Notes under the pieces: generated by a model
The model's input: only the letters and a program-made list of their open reading frames with translations
Told to the model about the DNA's origin: nothing
Database searches by the model: none
Program-made: the position numbers and the translations under genes
Source of the DNA: Hydrogenothermaceae bacterium
GTDB taxonomy: Bacteria; Aquificota; Aquificae; Hydrogenothermales; Hydrogenothermaceae
Direction of reading: 5' to 3'
NCBI GenBank assembly: GCA_026984415.1
Contig: JALSSE010000457.1
Location: 1-6,352 of the forward strand
DNA length: 6,352 bases
Shown: one piece after another, positions 4,912-6,352 of the stretch
Numbering within the stretch: the stretch's first letter is position 1
Layout of the letters: each line of letters starts with the position of its first letter

Positions 4912-6213
4912 ATGATTAAATATATCCTATCTGTATTAACTTTATTTTTAATATTTAGTTCATCTTCTTTTTGCAAAGAAAAAAATGGAGGTAAGGTTTT
5001 GATAAAAGAAGTTTTAGACAATAAAGTTACAATTATATACAAAGAAACAAAAGGGGAAGGAATTATTGCTGGAAACATATTTTTTAAAGGGGGAAGTATA
5101 GAAGACCCTGAAGGAAAAAAAGGATTAACAAACCTTACTTTTAAACTCCTTTTAAAAGGAACAAAAAACTACGACTTCGTATCTTTAAATAAACTTTTTG
5201 AAGATAGTGGAGGTTATATAGCAACTTCAGTTACAGAAGAATATGCAAATATTGAATTTGCCCTCAGGACAAAAGACTTGAAAGAAGGACTAAAAAGGGT
5301 AAAAGACATAATTTTTAATCCATTATTCCCTGAAGATAAGTTAGAACAGGAAAAAATAAATGTTATTTCACAGATTAAAGCAAAAAAAGAAGAAGGATTT
5401 TCTTATGCCTACCAAGACTTGAAAAAAATTATTTACAAGGGGACACCTTACCAGTATTCTGTTTTAGGAGAAATAGAAGACGTTAAATCAATTAACGTAA
5501 AAGATTTACAAAAAAGATGGAAAGAGATAACACAGGGTTCAAGGATAATTGTATCAATAGTAGGAGATATGCCTTTTACAAAATCAGAACACCTTATAAA
5601 AGAAACATTTGAAGACATTAAAAATAAAGAAAACTATAAATATCCCCACTTTGATTTCCAGTTAAAAGGTGAAATCTGCAAAACTTTAAAAAGAGAAGGT
5701 GCCCAGTCAACAATAATCATGGCTTACAATGCACCAACAGCAAAAGAAAAAGAATACTTTCCAATGAAAGTATTAAACGGAATAATAGGAAGTGGTTTTA
5801 CTTCAAGGCTATTTCAGGAATTAAGAGAAAAAAGAGGTTTAGCTTATGCAGTAGCTTCATTCTTCCCAACAAGGATAAACATGGGAAGATTTTTTGGCTA
5901 CATAGGAACTGCACCTGAAAAAACAGAAGAAGCAATAAATGGGATGAAAGAAGTTATAGGAAATTACAAAACAGGAATAACAGAAGAAGAATTAAGAACA
6001 TCAAAAGAAAAAATCATTGGACATTTTCTTTTAGACCATCAAACAAGGGCAAAACAGTCGTGGTATTTAGGATGGTTTGAAACTATAGGGTTAGGGTATG
6101 AAATGGATAGTCAGTATACTAAAAAAATACAAAATGTAAAAGAAAAAGATGTAATTTCAGCATGGAAAAAATACATACCAGAAGGTAATGCCTGCGTAGT
6201 AGTAAAACCTTAA
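4912..6213 (+). CDS. M16-family peptidase-like protein, exported, lacking the zinc-binding motif (probable non-catalytic subunit)
   Basis: The 433-residue protein begins with a signal peptide: Lys3, a hydrophobic core at about 4-16, a Ser-rich stretch, and likely cleavage near Cys21. It is therefore probably periplasmic. Two M16 domains follow (about 28-225 and 250-433), a usual length for single-chain M16B members. The N-terminal domain aligns with the canonical GxAHxxEHxxFKGT block as GLTNLTFKLLLKGT (71-84), so HxxEH is replaced by NLTFK (74-78). The usual distal Glu ligand is Gln154 in VISQI. Zinc binding and proteolysis are therefore unlikely. The C-terminal domain keeps the substrate-binding Arg/Tyr pair in SRLFQELREKRGLAYAV (298-314), Arg305 and Tyr312. 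This is the pattern of the regulatory half of heterodimeric M16 proteases such as alpha-type mitochondrial processing peptidase. No catalytic M16 partner is next to it here. The downstream transporter starts 2 nt after its stop. Confidence 0.92.
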   Translation: MIKYILSVLTLFLIFSSSSFCKEKNGGKVLIKEVLDNKVTIIYKETKGEGIIAGNIFFKGGSIEDPEGKKGLTNLTFKLLLKGTKNYDFVSLNKLFEDSGGYIATSVTEEYANIEFALRTKDLKEGLKRVKDIIFNPLFPEDKLEQEKINVISQIKAKKEEGFSYAYQDLKKIIYKGTPYQYSVLGEIEDVKSINVKDLQKRWKEITQGSRIIVSIVGDMPFTKSEHLIKETFEDIKNKENYKYPHFDFQLKGEICKTLKREGAQSTIIMAYNAPTAKEKEYFPMKVLNGIIGSGFTSRLFQELREKRGLAYAVASFFPTRINMGRFFGYIGTAPEKTEEAINGMKEVIGNYKTGITEEELRTSKEKIIGHFLLDHQTRAKQSWYLGWFETIGLGYEMDSQYTKKIQNVKEKDVISAWKKYIPEGNACVVVKP

Positions 6214-6215
6214 TA

Positions 6216-6352
6216 ATGGATAAAATAAAAAAAATTCTAACACTTGAAAATTTAACATTAATAGGGATTATTTTAGGAATTTTAACTGGAATCTATTTTA
6301 AAGAAGTATCCCTTGATTTAAAAATAATTGGAAACGCATTTTTAAACCTATT
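6216..6352 (+). CDS. Probable dicarboxylate/amino acid:cation symporter (DAACS family), N-terminal fragment (truncated by window edge)
   Basis: Only the first 45 residues are visible. A short Lys-rich start (MDKIKKILTLENL) is followed by a hydrophobic helix with small-residue spacing, LIGIILGILTGIYF (15-28), then SLDLKIIGNAFLNL leading to the edge. The helix-loop-(I/L)G-x-x-FL-x-L pattern is how DAACS transporters (GltP/DctA type) begin, just before their conserved PLVF segment. That segment is outside the window, so the family call is tentative. ATG 6216 follows the M16 stop by 2 nt (TAATAATG) and has no visible Shine-Dalgarno, so it is probably translated by re-initiation after the M16 gene. 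Confidence 0.65.
   Translation, partial: MDKIKKILTLENLTLIGIILGILTGIYFKEVSLDLKIIGNAFLNL

Noticed and set aside
4966..4974. Lipoprotein signal (Cys21 of the M16 protein)
   Set aside because: The residues before Cys are Ser-Ser-Phe, not a lipobox such as Leu-Ala-Gly; ordinary signal-peptide cleavage is more likely.
4878..5078. Minus-strand open frame of 66 codons
   Set aside because: It overlaps the start and signal peptide of the M16 gene and shows no family features.

Overview
The window is AT-rich, gene-dense bacterial DNA. All six protein-coding genes lie on the + strand, and their products are rich in Lys, Ile and Glu with A/G-rich sense strands. This composition, and the overall feel of the proteins, suits a low-GC thermophile such as a Hydrogenothermaceae-like member of the Aquificota. 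That placement is an inference from composition only; no rRNA or other marker is present.

Positions 2-4596 look like one tightly packed operon. It starts with the C-terminal end of a P-type cation ATPase, cut by the window edge. A complete Na+/Ca2+-exchanger-family (CaCA) antiporter follows, its start overlapping the ATPase stop as ATGA. After 38 nt comes an MscS-family mechanosensitive channel with a TTG start and a possible private promoter. After another 10 nt comes a bifunctional NAD(P)H-hydrate repair enzyme (NnrE epimerase plus NnrD dehydratase). The first three genes form an ion and osmotic homeostasis set: primary pump, secondary exchanger and pressure-release channel. The fourth is metabolite-repair housekeeping.

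Positions 4597-4911 are the only long non-coding stretch and the most interesting part. They hold four copies of the 7-mer TTCATAA (two on each strand, one pair with an 11-bp period). Next is a sigma70-type promoter with a perfect TTGACA box, a 17-bp spacer and TATACT. Its predicted transcript begins with an 18-nt C/T tract carrying the anti-Shine-Dalgarno core ACCUCC and ends about 56 nt later at a GC-rich hairpin plus T-run. I read this as a candidate small RNA gene, or failing that a short attenuated leader, that is probably regulated. A second, weaker promoter after the terminator probably serves the next gene.

Positions 4912-6352 hold a secreted or periplasmic M16-family protein that has lost the HxxEH zinc motif and the downstream Glu ligand but keeps the Arg/Tyr pair. 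It therefore looks like the non-catalytic half of a two-subunit M16 protease. Two bases after its stop begins a membrane transporter, probably of the dicarboxylate/amino acid:cation symporter (DAACS) family, cut by the right edge.
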